A program made the position numbers and the translations under genes. Shown in pieces: positions 1 to 9,900 of a stretch of 50,631 nucleotides of DNA (position 1 is the stretch's first letter; each line of letters begins with the position of its first letter). Under the pieces are notes generated by a model, which was not told the DNA's origin, did no database searches, and saw only the letters and a program-made list of their open reading frames with translations. This stretch comes from Chloroflexota bacterium (GTDB taxonomy: Bacteria; Chloroflexota; Anaerolineae; Anaerolineales; Villigracilaceae). The stretch spans positions 1-50,631 of the forward strand of contig JACRMH010000014.1 in the NCBI GenBank assembly GCA_016219545.1, read 5' to 3'.

Positions 1-69
1 AGTTTTTTACCTTTTTTCTGTTTTGACTGCCTACACTTACCTTTTTAGACAGCCCCTTCTAACCCTCAC

Positions 70-3000
70 TTAGCGGACGTTGTAAACTTGTCCTGTGTAG
101 TTCCCGTTATCAGGTGCGTCACCTCCCAATTTATATCCTGAACTATCCACTATCGTGTCATTATCCACCAGATTCAGACCGAGCGTGCCTGAGCCTGTAC
201 CTGTGTTGACGATCACCACCCAGGTTGTGCCACTGCCAGTGATGCTCACGATCGGAGCGCCTGGAAGTGTGAGACCTGCGACAATCACCTCGAAGTCACT
301 TGCATCCACTCCCGTCACCGCTTCAGAAAACTTCACTGTGAACTTCACCGCTGCCAACTTGGTCGGGTTGGAGCTGGAGCGATTGATCGAAACCACCACC
401 GGCGCCCTGTCCACTATGTACACTTCGCCAGTCTTGAAACTGACCGTGAGAGGATTCAGAGCCATGTCTTTGATGGTCTTGTTGGCCATCAAGTCCAGGC
501 GCATTGTGCCCGGAGCCGTGCTCGTGCCTGTCGTGGCGGTCACCGTGTAGGTCGTTCCACTGCCGCTGACAGCTGTAACGACTGGCTTGGATTTAGCCAG
601 CGACCCTGTTCCGATCAACTTGAAGTCTTTGATGTCCACTCCATTCACCGGTTCAGAGAAGGTGACGATGAAGTTCACACTCGCAAGGTCAGTGGGGCTG
701 GTACTCTCACGTGTGATCGAGAGCACGGTGGGTGCTGTTTTATCTATGTTCAAATTGTCCCCGCTAAAATTGCCGTTCCCAGCGCCGTCTCCGCCCAGTG
801 TCCCAAGTCCCACATCTTTGATGGAGTCATTGTCGATCAGGTTCAAGTGCAGGGTTCCAGAACCTGACCCTGTTGCCACGGTCACGGTGTAGGTCGAGCC
901 AGATCCCACAACCTTTGAAACTAGCGCTTTGGTAATACCACCCGTTGTAGCCACAGCAAAGTCGGTCTTATCCACACCGGTCACCAACTTGGAGAAGGTC
1001 ACCGTGTAGTTCACACTGCTGGCCTTGGTCAGCTCCGCTCCCGTGCGGGTGATGGATGAAACAGTTGGGTTGACAAGGGATCCGCATTTGTAGATCTGGA
1101 CATCGTCCACCATCCAGCCGAGATAGTAATATGAATTATCTGTGGCAAATCTCCAGCGAAACTTAACAGTTTGTCCGCCCAATGAAGTCAGATTATAGCG
1201 GGAAGAAACATAGCCGTGACTGTCCCCTACAAAAGCACTTCTTCCCTTCAAGTTGTTAGTGGTGTCAAGATAATTGAGAATTTTTCCTTTGTAATTTTGT
1301 CCGTCCACGAAGAGTGGAGCCGCATCCACCCAGTTACTACCATTATCAATGCTGTACTCCAGCACACCGCCATCGAAATAATGTCCTTGTAAATCGAATT
1401 CAAATGCAAAGGCGTGATCGAAACGCAGAAACAAATTGGGGGAAGAAGGCAAAGCTATCCCGTTTGCCAGTGTGGCAGACGAATCCGCACTCGGATAATA
1501 ATCGTCGCCATATAACATCGTGATACCGCTGCTGGCATAACCGGGTTCGGCAGACCATCTGCCGGATAAATTCCAGTTGCCAAGGCCGCTTTCAAAATCA
1601 TCCTGGAAGATCGGCATGAAATCGAAACCCGCCGCACAGGTTGCAGCATCCGGGTTGAAACCCACAGCGGGTTGTGAATTCATCTGCACTGCATCCAAGG
1701 CGTTTTTCACCTGTACGCAGTCACCTGCGGTGATTCCAACTTGACCTATGAGATTAACACAAGCCTGTTGGAGAGCATAGTATAGATCGGAGTAATCCGA
1801 GCCGGAGGTGAGTAAGTTCGTGTTGGCTTCGTAATAGATGGCTGCGGTCTTATCCCAGCCGAAGCCTGTTACTGTCTTGCTGTTGAATGCACCGCCAGCC
1901 ACCATCAGATAGACAACCTTGTTGTTCACTCCGCTATTGGTGTGAACGCCGCCATTATCCTGGTAGCTCTTAAAATAATTGGGGCTGGTCATCTTGTCGG
2001 GGTCGCCATAGGTTGGCGGGTTGCTCATGCTGCGCCCGGCACCCATGCCGGACACATCTTCGCCGATCAGCCATTTGACAGCCAACGAGTCGTTTCCGAG
2101 TCCGTTTGATTGATCGTAATACTCGCCCCACACATCCGAGAACGACTCGTTGATCGCGCCGGATTGATAGTAGTAGAACAGATTCGATTCGTAATCGGTG
2201 ACGCCATGCGTCAGTTCATGCGCTACTACATCGTCCGCAAGCGGGAAGCCGTATGCATCCCCGTACACCATCTGCGATCCATTCCAAAAGGCATTGGCAT
2301 AGCCGAGGTTATAGTGCACTGTAGATATGATGGGCATGATGTTTTGGTCAACGCTATTGCGATCATGCTTATCTAAATAAAAATTATATGTACCGATGGC
2401 ATATTCATGCGCAGCCTTCGCATGCGCATCACCATATGTACAGGTGGGATCCGTTTGGTCGCACAAGAAGGAACCGGGCAGAGTTTGAGTATTTCCTGAT
2501 GTATACGTTTTTACTGTTTCGCCATTTACCAGTTGAAAACCTGCTGAACTTGGCAGATTAGAGACGGTAGCATTGACAAGATAGGTCCCTTTCACACCAT
2601 TTGCAGAAAATATGGATGAAGTTGCTATACCATTAATATCAGTAATCGATGCAGATGCATTTGTCGTTGTATCTGCAAAGCTACCACTTGCTCCGCTTGA
2701 AGGCGCAGTAAAAGTCACAGATATCCCAGCTATTGGCTGTCCATATAAATTCTCCACTTTTACTATTAATGGTTGGGGGAACTGAGATCCCAGACTCGCT
2801 GATTGGTTGGAACCACTTTGTACCGAGATCAAAGAAGGTTGCGATGCATCTACATTCAATATCTTGATCTGGTTGTTAATATTAATGGCTAATTTGCTTC
2901 CGTCAGGAGAAATTTCCATTTCATTTATTACCCCGGCCGGTGACGGATTGAAAGTGTAAATCAAGTGGTAATCAACAGGGCTGATGAATTTGATTACATC

Positions 3001-6000
3001 CCCCCCGACGCCTGCTGCGCTCAATGCAATAATATTCTGATTGGGAATATATTTAATCAATGTGCCGGGTGCTCCTGCCAGCGTTCCAAGTTGCGATTGC
3101 ATGATGCTGTCCCACACCTGCCCGGAGGAAGTGAATATCTTGCTTCCGTCAGGGATGATGGTAAACCTATTAGCTGATACTGGCCCGTGCGGACCTTGAT
3201 ACAACTGGGCTATCGAGTCTGTTTGAACATTAAAGGTGTAGATATTATTCGGCGAAAAAGTTTGATTTGCGTATGCATAGTTTTTGTCTGATCTTAATGC
3301 AAGCTCGGACCCAGTTCGTAGCATATTGGATGATTTTGCAATCCACGTGTGGGTGGATGTGTCGATAACGTGCAAATAATCAAATCCTCCACCCGTTCCA
3401 TCTGAGTACAGGCGATCAGCGCGTCCGTAAATCACATCAAAGGGCAAATTATCATAATAGATGCTACTTTCATCAAGATTTGGCCTCACTTCGGCAATGT
3501 ATACGCCAGTCTCAGGGTTAATAAAAAGGATTTTTTCCAACCCATTTAATGCAATAGCCAGTTCACTGCCATCAGGGCTCAGGTCAATTCCGATTGGGTT
3601 GGCACCCGAAGGAAGTAGGTAACTGTTGACGACATTGGTTGTATCCAAATTAATAACATCTATTCTCCCCGACTTGTCGGTCCCATACACCAGTCCGCGC
3701 AGCATGTCGATGACCAGATCATTATATTGATGCTGACTGACAGGCAAAGCAATTGGGGTTCCCGGAGGCGTAGCATCAATCGTGAATTTAGCTAATCCGC
3801 CGGTTGAACTGACAAATAAAGTATTACCGTCGCTCGTCGCTGTGATGGCTCCGGGTGTACCAGTGACACCGGTGCTAAGGGATGAAAGTTTATACGAACT
3901 TTCATTATCATAAAAATACAGGTTATCTGCTGTAACAGCTGTGTTGTCGTACAGGCTTACATAAAAATCTTTCCCGGGTAAAGCAATGGCGGGGTTTAAT
4001 AATTGAAAGTTCTTCCCTTTGGGAGTCAAGTTGGATGTGTTATAGACCGCACCGCTTGTTATCAATATGCTTGTGTCATTAAGCAAGCTTAGTCTGATAC
4101 CCTTACTATATCCGGTCCCGCGCAAATGGGTTTGCTTTAGAAGTAAAGGTTTTGTCAGCCCATCTGAGACATCGTATTTATAAAGAGCATTGTACCCACT
4201 GCAACATGTGCCTGTTACAGAATACAATGTATTTTTGTCGGAAGAAATAGATCCAAATCTTTGTTCATAACTGCCTGTGTTTACAAATTGTGTTGCAACT
4301 TCCGCATGAGGGCTAACCGTCAAATTAATAACATGCAAACCGTTGCTTGAAAGTGCATAAAGTACTCCCGGTCGGCCATAAATAACATCTGTGACTTTGG
4401 TACTTGAGCCGCTTAACACAGCAGGAATTTCTGAGATCGTGTTATCTATCAAATTGACAAACTTCACAAAACCGATTCCCGATTGTGCAATCGCCAATTC
4501 GTTTCCATCTGGACTTAGATCCAGGCTGATAGGCAATGCGCCATTGACCAGTGTATAAGAAGTGGATACAGACAGGTCAGTCATATTGATAACATCAATT
4601 TTATTTCCGAGTCTATCCGCTCCATATAATTTATTCCGTGCTTCATCCACTATTAGGTCATCATACTTCACAATTGAAGGTGTGCGAGGTGTGGCATCAT
4701 TGGTTAATTGAAATTGAGCAGAACTGTAACCTGCAGCAGAAGCAGTAACAACATTGAGCCCTCCAATACTATTCGCTGTAAATGTCGAAGTTGTAGCAAT
4801 ACCGCTTGCATCTGTTGTGGCAATCATTGTGCTTGAACCGGTTGCACTAAACATTCCACTGGCGCCTGAACTCGGGGCCGTAAATGTAACTTCCAATCCA
4901 CTGATAGGGGATGAGTTATTATCAAGTGCGATGACTACCAAAGGCTGCATAAATACCATATTAATTTGTGCGGTTTGGTTTGACCCGCTGGAAATAATGA
5001 CATTGTTACCAGTTTCTGTTGCTCCAATATCACAGGCAACTCCTTTGGGTCTTAAATTTCCAAGTTGATCTTGCGTTGGGCAATTTGCAGGTGCTGGATC
5101 ACCGCCATCAACCAGCGGACTGCCGGTTAACGGAAGATGCACAAACATCTCACTTTTTAAAATACTATCAATCTGGGGGTCAACATGAACGTTCCCGTTT
5201 TCACTTGAGATTGTGCATCCCTCCATGTTTTCAATAATGTCGAATTGTGCTGAGGCGATCGTACCATTACAGTCTGGGCTTAAACTGATGCTGGAGTTGT
5301 TGGCAAGGATGGTGTTGATGATATTAACTGATGCATTGGTCTGCTTCAATCCTCCCCCTGTGCCAGCCGTGTTGTAGGCGATAGTGGAGTTTGTAATGTT
5401 TACAGAGGCACTTACATTACTCGCTGCATAAATCCCACCACCTGATGAACCGGCTGTATTTCCGCTGATGGTGCTGTTGATTATATTAAGCGTGCCGCTA
5501 TCTATAAATATTCCCCCACCATTATTGGTTGCAACATTGTTTCGCAGCGTGCTTTTCCTGAGAGTGAAGTTCCCATTCACAATGTAAATCCCACCGCTAT
5601 TTGAGGAAGTTGCGTTTTGGATAATAAAATTCTCAACAACCACAATTCCTGAGAGTGCAAGAATTCCATTCTTGGCGCTGGCGCCATCAATGGTAGATGA
5701 GCTACTTTGTTGACTGAAATTTGTATTCCAACCGCCTGAAAGTGTAATATCCTTATTGATAATAACAACATTTGGGCTTGCATTTGTTGAGAATAAATAT
5801 ATGCCACTGGCCACATTAACTATATCCCCAGAGGCCGCCTTATTAATGGTTTCCTGAATATGCTTGCAGGGACTTGCAATGGAAGTACATGAATTGCTAT
5901 CACTACCTGTGGCAATGTTGACATAGTAATTGGTTGGGGTAACCACATCTCCTGATACAGGTTCGTCGGAAACATCTTTATCAACAGGCGGTGTAGGAGT

Positions 6001-6807
6001 TACAGGTTCAGGCGGAAGAGGAGTAGGGGGGATCGGAGTAGGAGTTCCTTGGTCTGCAGACGCCGTCCCCCAAGCTGTATCCACCTGATTGAAGTGCAAA
6101 GAGATATTGCCCGTCTTCGCATCCACCAACACTAGCTCACGGATCGGAGCGCTCTCATCAGTCGAGGTCACTTCCATCCGCCACACCAAGTTGACCGGTC
6201 GCATACTGGGTTTCAACAATCTTTCATCGAAGATCCACAGGGAAGGTTGTGTGCTGGTGTAATCTCCTGTCTCGCCTCCATACCACTTGACCATGCCTCG
6301 CTTGGCTTCATCCATAGCGGACTCAATCGAAAGAACAGGCTTGGTGTCCAATGAAAGCCTAGGGGACACTTCTCCATTCATCGAATATAACTCGCCCAAT
6401 TCCCCCGCATTGACGATCAACTCACCCCCCATGACCGGCACGCCTTGATAGACCTGCTGGTACTTCGAGACCACGTGTCCGTTATCCGTCTCATTGATCT
6501 TGGAGAGTTGCAACTCTGAGGCTGGATTGGCAAGCCCGAATTCAGTGGCGAAGTAATCCACAAGAGCCAGGGATTGTTCTTCGGAACTCATGCTGTTTGC
6601 ATCCGGTCCCAACACGGATAGGGGTTGATGATCTTTTCCGCTGATCATGGTGACCTTTCCGGTCTCGGCATTGTATTCGCGTTGGATGCCGTTCGGTGAT
6701 TTGGTCTGAGCTGAGACAGGAGTGACCTGCAAATTGGGGAACACCATGGTCAGGATGGCCACACACGAAATGATCAGGTTAATAGACCTACGAAGAGTCG
6801 TTTGCAT
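70..6807 (-). CDS. Giant secreted M4 (thermolysin-like) metalloprotease with beta-helix/propeller insertion and triple Ig tail
   Basis: 2245 aa. A signal peptide (about 1-34) is followed by an FTP/PepSY-type propeptide (about 70-245), a Pro-rich linker (about 255-280), a parallel beta-helix with the end pattern of choice-of-anchor Q domains (about 290-600), a Big_1-like Ig domain (605-705), YVTN-style propeller repeats (about 710-1335), a second Big_1-like domain (1340-1435), the M4 catalytic domain (about 1440-1690), a jelly-roll-like region (1725-1905) and three Ig-like repeats. Zinc ligands are H1530, H1534 (HELTHG) and E1554 (NESFSD); E1531 is the catalytic Glu and H1622 matches thermolysin His231. 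The spacing equals thermolysin for the ligands (24 residues). The start has a GGAGGAAAA ribosome site directly before ATG. The protein probably acts outside the cell as an endopeptidase. Placing about 1200 residues between propeptide and catalytic domain is unusual. Domain limits are by eye. Confidence 0.93.
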   Translation of the reverse strand: MQTTLRRSINLIISCVAILTMVFPNLQVTPVSAQTKSPNGIQREYNAETGKVTMISGKDHQPLSVLGPDANSMSSEEQSLALVDYFATEFGLANPASELQLSKINETDNGHVVSKYQQVYQGVPVMGGELIVNAGELGELYSMNGEVSPRLSLDTKPVLSIESAMDEAKRGMVKWYGGETGDYTSTQPSLWIFDERLLKPSMRPVNLVWRMEVTSTDESAPIRELVLVDAKTGNISLHFNQVDTAWGTASADQGTPTPIPPTPLPPEPVTPTPPVDKDVSDEPVSGDVVTPTNYYVNIATGSDSNSCTSIASPCKHIQETINKAASGDIVNVASGIYLFSTNASPNVVIINKDITLSGGWNTNFSQQSSSSTIDGASAKNGILALSGIVVVENFIIQNATSSNSGGIYIVNGNFTLRKSTLRNNVATNNGGGIFIDSGTLNIINSTISGNTAGSSGGGIYAASNVSASVNITNSTIAYNTAGTGGGLKQTNASVNIINTILANNSSISLSPDCNGTIASAQFDIIENMEGCTISSENGNVHVDPQIDSILKSEMFVHLPLTGSPLVDGGDPAPANCPTQDQLGNLRPKGVACDIGATETGNNVIISSGSNQTAQINMVFMQPLVVIALDNNSSPISGLEVTFTAPSSGASGMFSATGSSTMIATTDASGIATTSTFTANSIGGLNVVTASAAGYSSAQFQLTNDATPRTPSIVKYDDLIVDEARNKLYGADRLGNKIDVINMTDLSVSTSYTLVNGALPISLDLSPDGNELAIAQSGIGFVKFVNLIDNTISEIPAVLSGSSTKVTDVIYGRPGVLYALSSNGLHVINLTVSPHAEVATQFVNTGSYEQRFGSISSDKNTLYSVTGTCCSGYNALYKYDVSDGLTKPLLLKQTHLRGTGYSKGIRLSLLNDTSILITSGAVYNTSNLTPKGKNFQLLNPAIALPGKDFYVSLYDNTAVTADNLYFYDNESSYKLSSLSTGVTGTPGAITATSDGNTLFVSSTGGLAKFTIDATPPGTPIALPVSQHQYNDLVIDMLRGLVYGTDKSGRIDVINLDTTNVVNSYLLPSGANPIGIDLSPDGSELAIALNGLEKILFINPETGVYIAEVRPNLDESSIYYDNLPFDVIYGRADRLYSDGTGGGFDYLHVIDTSTHTWIAKSSNMLRTGSELALRSDKNYAYANQTFSPNNIYTFNVQTDSIAQLYQGPHGPVSANRFTIIPDGSKIFTSSGQVWDSIMQSQLGTLAGAPGTLIKYIPNQNIIALSAAGVGGDVIKFISPVDYHLIYTFNPSPAGVINEMEISPDGSKLAININNQIKILNVDASQPSLISVQSGSNQSASLGSQFPQPLIVKVENLYGQPIAGISVTFTAPSSGASGSFADTTTNASASITDINGIATSSIFSANGVKGTYLVNATVSNLPSSAGFQLVNGETVKTYTSGNTQTLPGSFLCDQTDPTCTYGDAHAKAAHEYAIGTYNFYLDKHDRNSVDQNIMPIISTVHYNLGYANAFWNGSQMVYGDAYGFPLADDVVAHELTHGVTDYESNLFYYYQSGAINESFSDVWGEYYDQSNGLGNDSLAVKWLIGEDVSGMGAGRSMSNPPTYGDPDKMTSPNYFKSYQDNGGVHTNSGVNNKVVYLMVAGGAFNSKTVTGFGWDKTAAIYYEANTNLLTSGSDYSDLYYALQQACVNLIGQVGITAGDCVQVKNALDAVQMNSQPAVGFNPDAATCAAGFDFMPIFQDDFESGLGNWNLSGRWSAEPGYASSGITMLYGDDYYPSADSSATLANGIALPSSPNLFLRFDHAFAFEFDLQGHYFDGGVLEYSIDNGSNWVDAAPLFVDGQNYKGKILNYLDTTNNLKGRSAFVGDSHGYVSSRYNLTSLGGQTVKFRWRFATDNSYYYLGWMVDDVQIYKCGSLVNPTVSSITRTGAELTKASSVNYTVTFSKLVTGVDKTDFAVATTGGITKALVSKVVGSGSTYTVTVATGSGSGTLHLNLIDNDSIKDVGLGTLGGDGAGNGNFSGDNLNIDKTAPTVLSITRESTSPTDLASVNFIVTFSEPVNGVDIKDFKLIGTGSLAKSKPVVTAVSGSGTTYTVTATTGTSTAPGTMRLDLMANKTIKDMALNPLTVSFKTGEVYIVDRAPVVVSINRSSSNPTKLAAVKFTVKFSEAVTGVDASDFEVIVAGLTLPGAPIVSITGSGTTWVVIVNTGTGSGTLGLNLVDNDTIVDSSGYKLGGDAPDNGNYTGQVYNVR

Positions 6808-6900
6808 TTTTCCTCCAGCTATGTTTTATTTTTTCGTGGGTGATGACTAATGAATTCCCACCTTTTCAGTAATTGTATGGATAAAACAAGAAGGCACAAG

Positions 6901-6914
6901 ATGACAAAAATCAC
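6901..6914 (-). promoter_or_regulatory. CRP/FNR-like operator candidate upstream of the M4 protease gene
   Basis: On the minus strand it reads GTGATTTTTGTCAT, a TGA-N6-TCA arrangement, 94 bp before the ATG. A possible -10 (TACAAT, 6877-6872) lies so that the site is centred near -42. Similar sites precede the other three giant genes. Found by eye; the binding protein is inferred. Confidence 0.4.
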
Positions 6915-6948
6915 GACTTTTGAAACTCGTTTATTCCCCGCTTAACTT

Positions 6949-6990
6949 TAATTTTGGAAGGGCTGTCAATTGACAGCCCTTCCAAAATTA
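6949..6990. terminator. Perfect 42-bp palindrome, terminator of the RCC1 gene
   Basis: Two 21-nt arms with no loop, centred between 6969 and 6970, start 5 bp after the stop codon of the RCC1 gene. The arms begin and end with A/T runs around a GC core (ggaagggctgtc). No long U tract follows on either strand, so it could equally be a protective 3' hairpin. Confidence 0.65.
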
Positions 6991-6994
6991 TTAC

Positions 6995-9900
6995 CTAACG
7001 GACGTTGTAAACTTGCCCCATGGTGTAATCTCCATTGATCAATCCCTCCCCTCCCAATGGATGCCCTGTTACATCAAATATGCTATTGTTGTCGATCAGG
7101 TCCAGGCGGAGCGTGCCCGAACCTGTGCCCGTATTGACAATGACCACCCAGGTCGTCCCGCTTCCGGTCACGCTGACTACGGATGTGCCTGCGAGTAAGT
7201 CTGTCATTTCTTTGAAGTCATCCACCGTCACACCTGTCACCGCTTCGGAGAACTTCACGGTGAATTTCACTGTAGCAGCTACAGTCGGGTTCGAACTCGA
7301 GCGATTAATGGAAAGAACCACTGGAGACTTATCCACCGCATAGGGAAATCCGGTCTTGAAACTTGTGGTGAGAGGATTCAGCGCTGCATCCTTGATGGTC
7401 CTGTTTACGATCAAGTCCAGGCGCATTGTGCCCGCAGCTGTGCTCGTGCCTGTTGTGGCGGTCACGGTGTAGGTGGTTCCACTTCCGCTAACGGCTGTAA
7501 TGACCGGCTTGGATTTAGCTAGCGACCCTGTCCCAACCAACTTGAAGTCTTTGATGTCCACTCCCGTCACCTCTTCAGAGAAGGTGATCGCGAAATTCAC
7601 ACTAACAGCGCTGGTGGGATTGACATCCAATTGTGTAATAGATAGTGCGATTGGTTTTATCTTATCAATGCTGTAGGTATCACCGAATGTGAAATCACCA
7701 TTCGCTGTCCCTGCTCCGCCCAAGGGAGTGAGAGTTACATCTTTGATGGTGTCATTATCAATCAGGTCCAAGTGAAGTGTACCGGAACCAGAACCCGTGC
7801 TTACAGTCACGATATAGTTTGCGCCGGAACCACTGACCTTTGAGACAGCAGCTTTGATGATCCCGCCTGTTGTGACCACCGCAAAGTCGGTCTTATCCAC
7901 GCCGGTGACTGGTTTGGAGAAAGTCAATGCGAACATCACACTGGAAGCCTTGGCAGGATTGGGCGCCGCACGGCTCAGGCTGATTACATAAGGTGCATTG
8001 ATCGTTGTGAAGGACCACCAGGTATTGTTATCTGCGAATGTTGTGCCGCCCGCATTGACCGCGCGGGCCTGCCAATAGTATGTGGTGTTGAATGCTAATC
8101 CACTGAGTGCCTTGCTCGTGGATGCACCGTTGTAGCTCCATGAAGTGCAGTCGTCATCATTGGTGACATCGTAACAATACTCATAGCCTGTTGCACCTGT
8201 GCTGGTATTCCACGAAAGAGTCGGCGACGAAGGTTGTGTGAGCGCTCCATTTGCAGGGGCAGACTTGTTGAAATCGGATGGAGCGGGAACAGGAGTCTGA
8301 GTGGCTGTTGGAGTCGCGGTTGGAGTATCCGTCGGCGTGGGTGTATAAGTCCCTGTTGGTGTGGGAGTATCAGTGGGTGTTGCGGTTGGGGTATCGGTCG
8401 GAGTGGGTATATAAGTCTCTGTTGGCGTGGGAGTATCAGTGGGTGTCGCTGTTGGCGTGTTCGTTGGGGTATCGGTCGGAGTGGGTGTATAAGTCTCTGT
8501 TGGTGGAACAGGAGTCTCAGTTGGCGTGGGTGTCTGACTCTCAGTTGGAGTATAAGTCAGAGTGTAAGTAGGGGTAATTGTATGGGTCGTGGTTGGGGTA
8601 ACTGTAGGTGTACCAGTGGCTGTAGGGGTAGCTGTGACCGTAGATGTTTGTGTGGGAGTATCCGTAGCAGTTGGCAGGATAGGAGTAAAGGTAGGAGTAT
8701 GTGTTGCGGTCGGAGTTGATGTGAGAGTAGGCGTTAGCGTAGGTGTATTGGTTGGTGTGCTTACAACACCGCTCAATCCATAAACATCCATGGGGATGTA
8801 ACTTTGCAAATGAGAACCATTTCCCAACTGTCCGTAAGAATTATCGCCCCAGCATTGAATACCATTCGAGGTAGTCAAGACGCAGGTGTGGTATCCGCCA
8901 ACAGCGATTGCTGTGATGCCGCTTGTAGCACCACTGTCCAAGGGTGTGTTGCTTCCAAAGCTGGTATTCCCTAATTGTGAAGAACCATTCGCCCCCCAGC
9001 ATTTGACTCCGCCTGTATCCATCAATGCACAACTATGGTGAGCAGACTCGCCCACTGCAACGACGCCGATTGCCATTCCATCCACAGCAAAAGGTTTAGT
9101 AACATCAGCGTAAGTGCCGATCCCAAGTTGTCCTTCACTGTTCCATCCCCAGCATTTCAACCCGCCTCCAATGGTTAGCGCACAGCTATGCTGATATCCG
9201 CCAATGCCAAGGGCAATGGTATTGCCAGTCATATCACTGCCGACATCCACAGGGAGATTGCTGTTCGTATTTGAGTTATCGCCCAATTCTCCAAAGTGAT
9301 TGTAGCCCCAGCATTGGATTCCACCCGTGGCAGCGATCAATGCACAAGTATGAAGGCCACCCGCTGAGATGGCGCTTGCTGGACTTAATGAACTGACACT
9401 GACGGGGATATTGCTGCTGGTGTTTGTACCATCCCCCAACTGTCCCCAAAAATTGAGACCCCAGCACAAGACTCCGCCTGAATCATTTAAGGCACATGTA
9501 TGTTCACCACCAGCGCTGATCGCGATGATATTTTTTAAATCCGTCACATCTACAGGAATGTTGGTGTTTATATTGGAACCATTTCCTAATTGACCATTAC
9601 TATTTGCACCCCAGCACATTACCCTGCCTAAATTGGTTAGCGCACAAGTGTGTTCGCCTCCGGCAGAGATCGCGCTGACCCCGCTGGTAAGACCAGTGAC
9701 ATCCACAAGGATGCTATGATCGCTGTTCGTGCCGTCACCCAACTGTCCACGATTATTTCGTCCCCAGCATCGGACTCCGCCTTCGTTAGTCAATGCGCAA
9801 GTGTGCATGCTTCCGGCCGTGACCGATGAAACCGCCAATAAGGGTACAACCGGTGTACTTGTGAATGTAGGGGTTGGCGATGGAGTCATGGTAGGTTCTG

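Noticed and set aside
1..69. Possible terminator after the M4 protease gene
   Set aside because: The stretch is rich in T on plus (A on minus) without a stem; no terminator can be supported within the window.
8234..8783. Long plus-strand reading frames (up to 161 aa) in the 8.2-8.8 kb region
   Set aside because: They are antisense to the Thr/Pro repeat stretch of the RCC1 gene; repetitive composition keeps all frames open. The encoded Trp/Cys/Gly/Arg-rich strings match no family and have no ribosome site.
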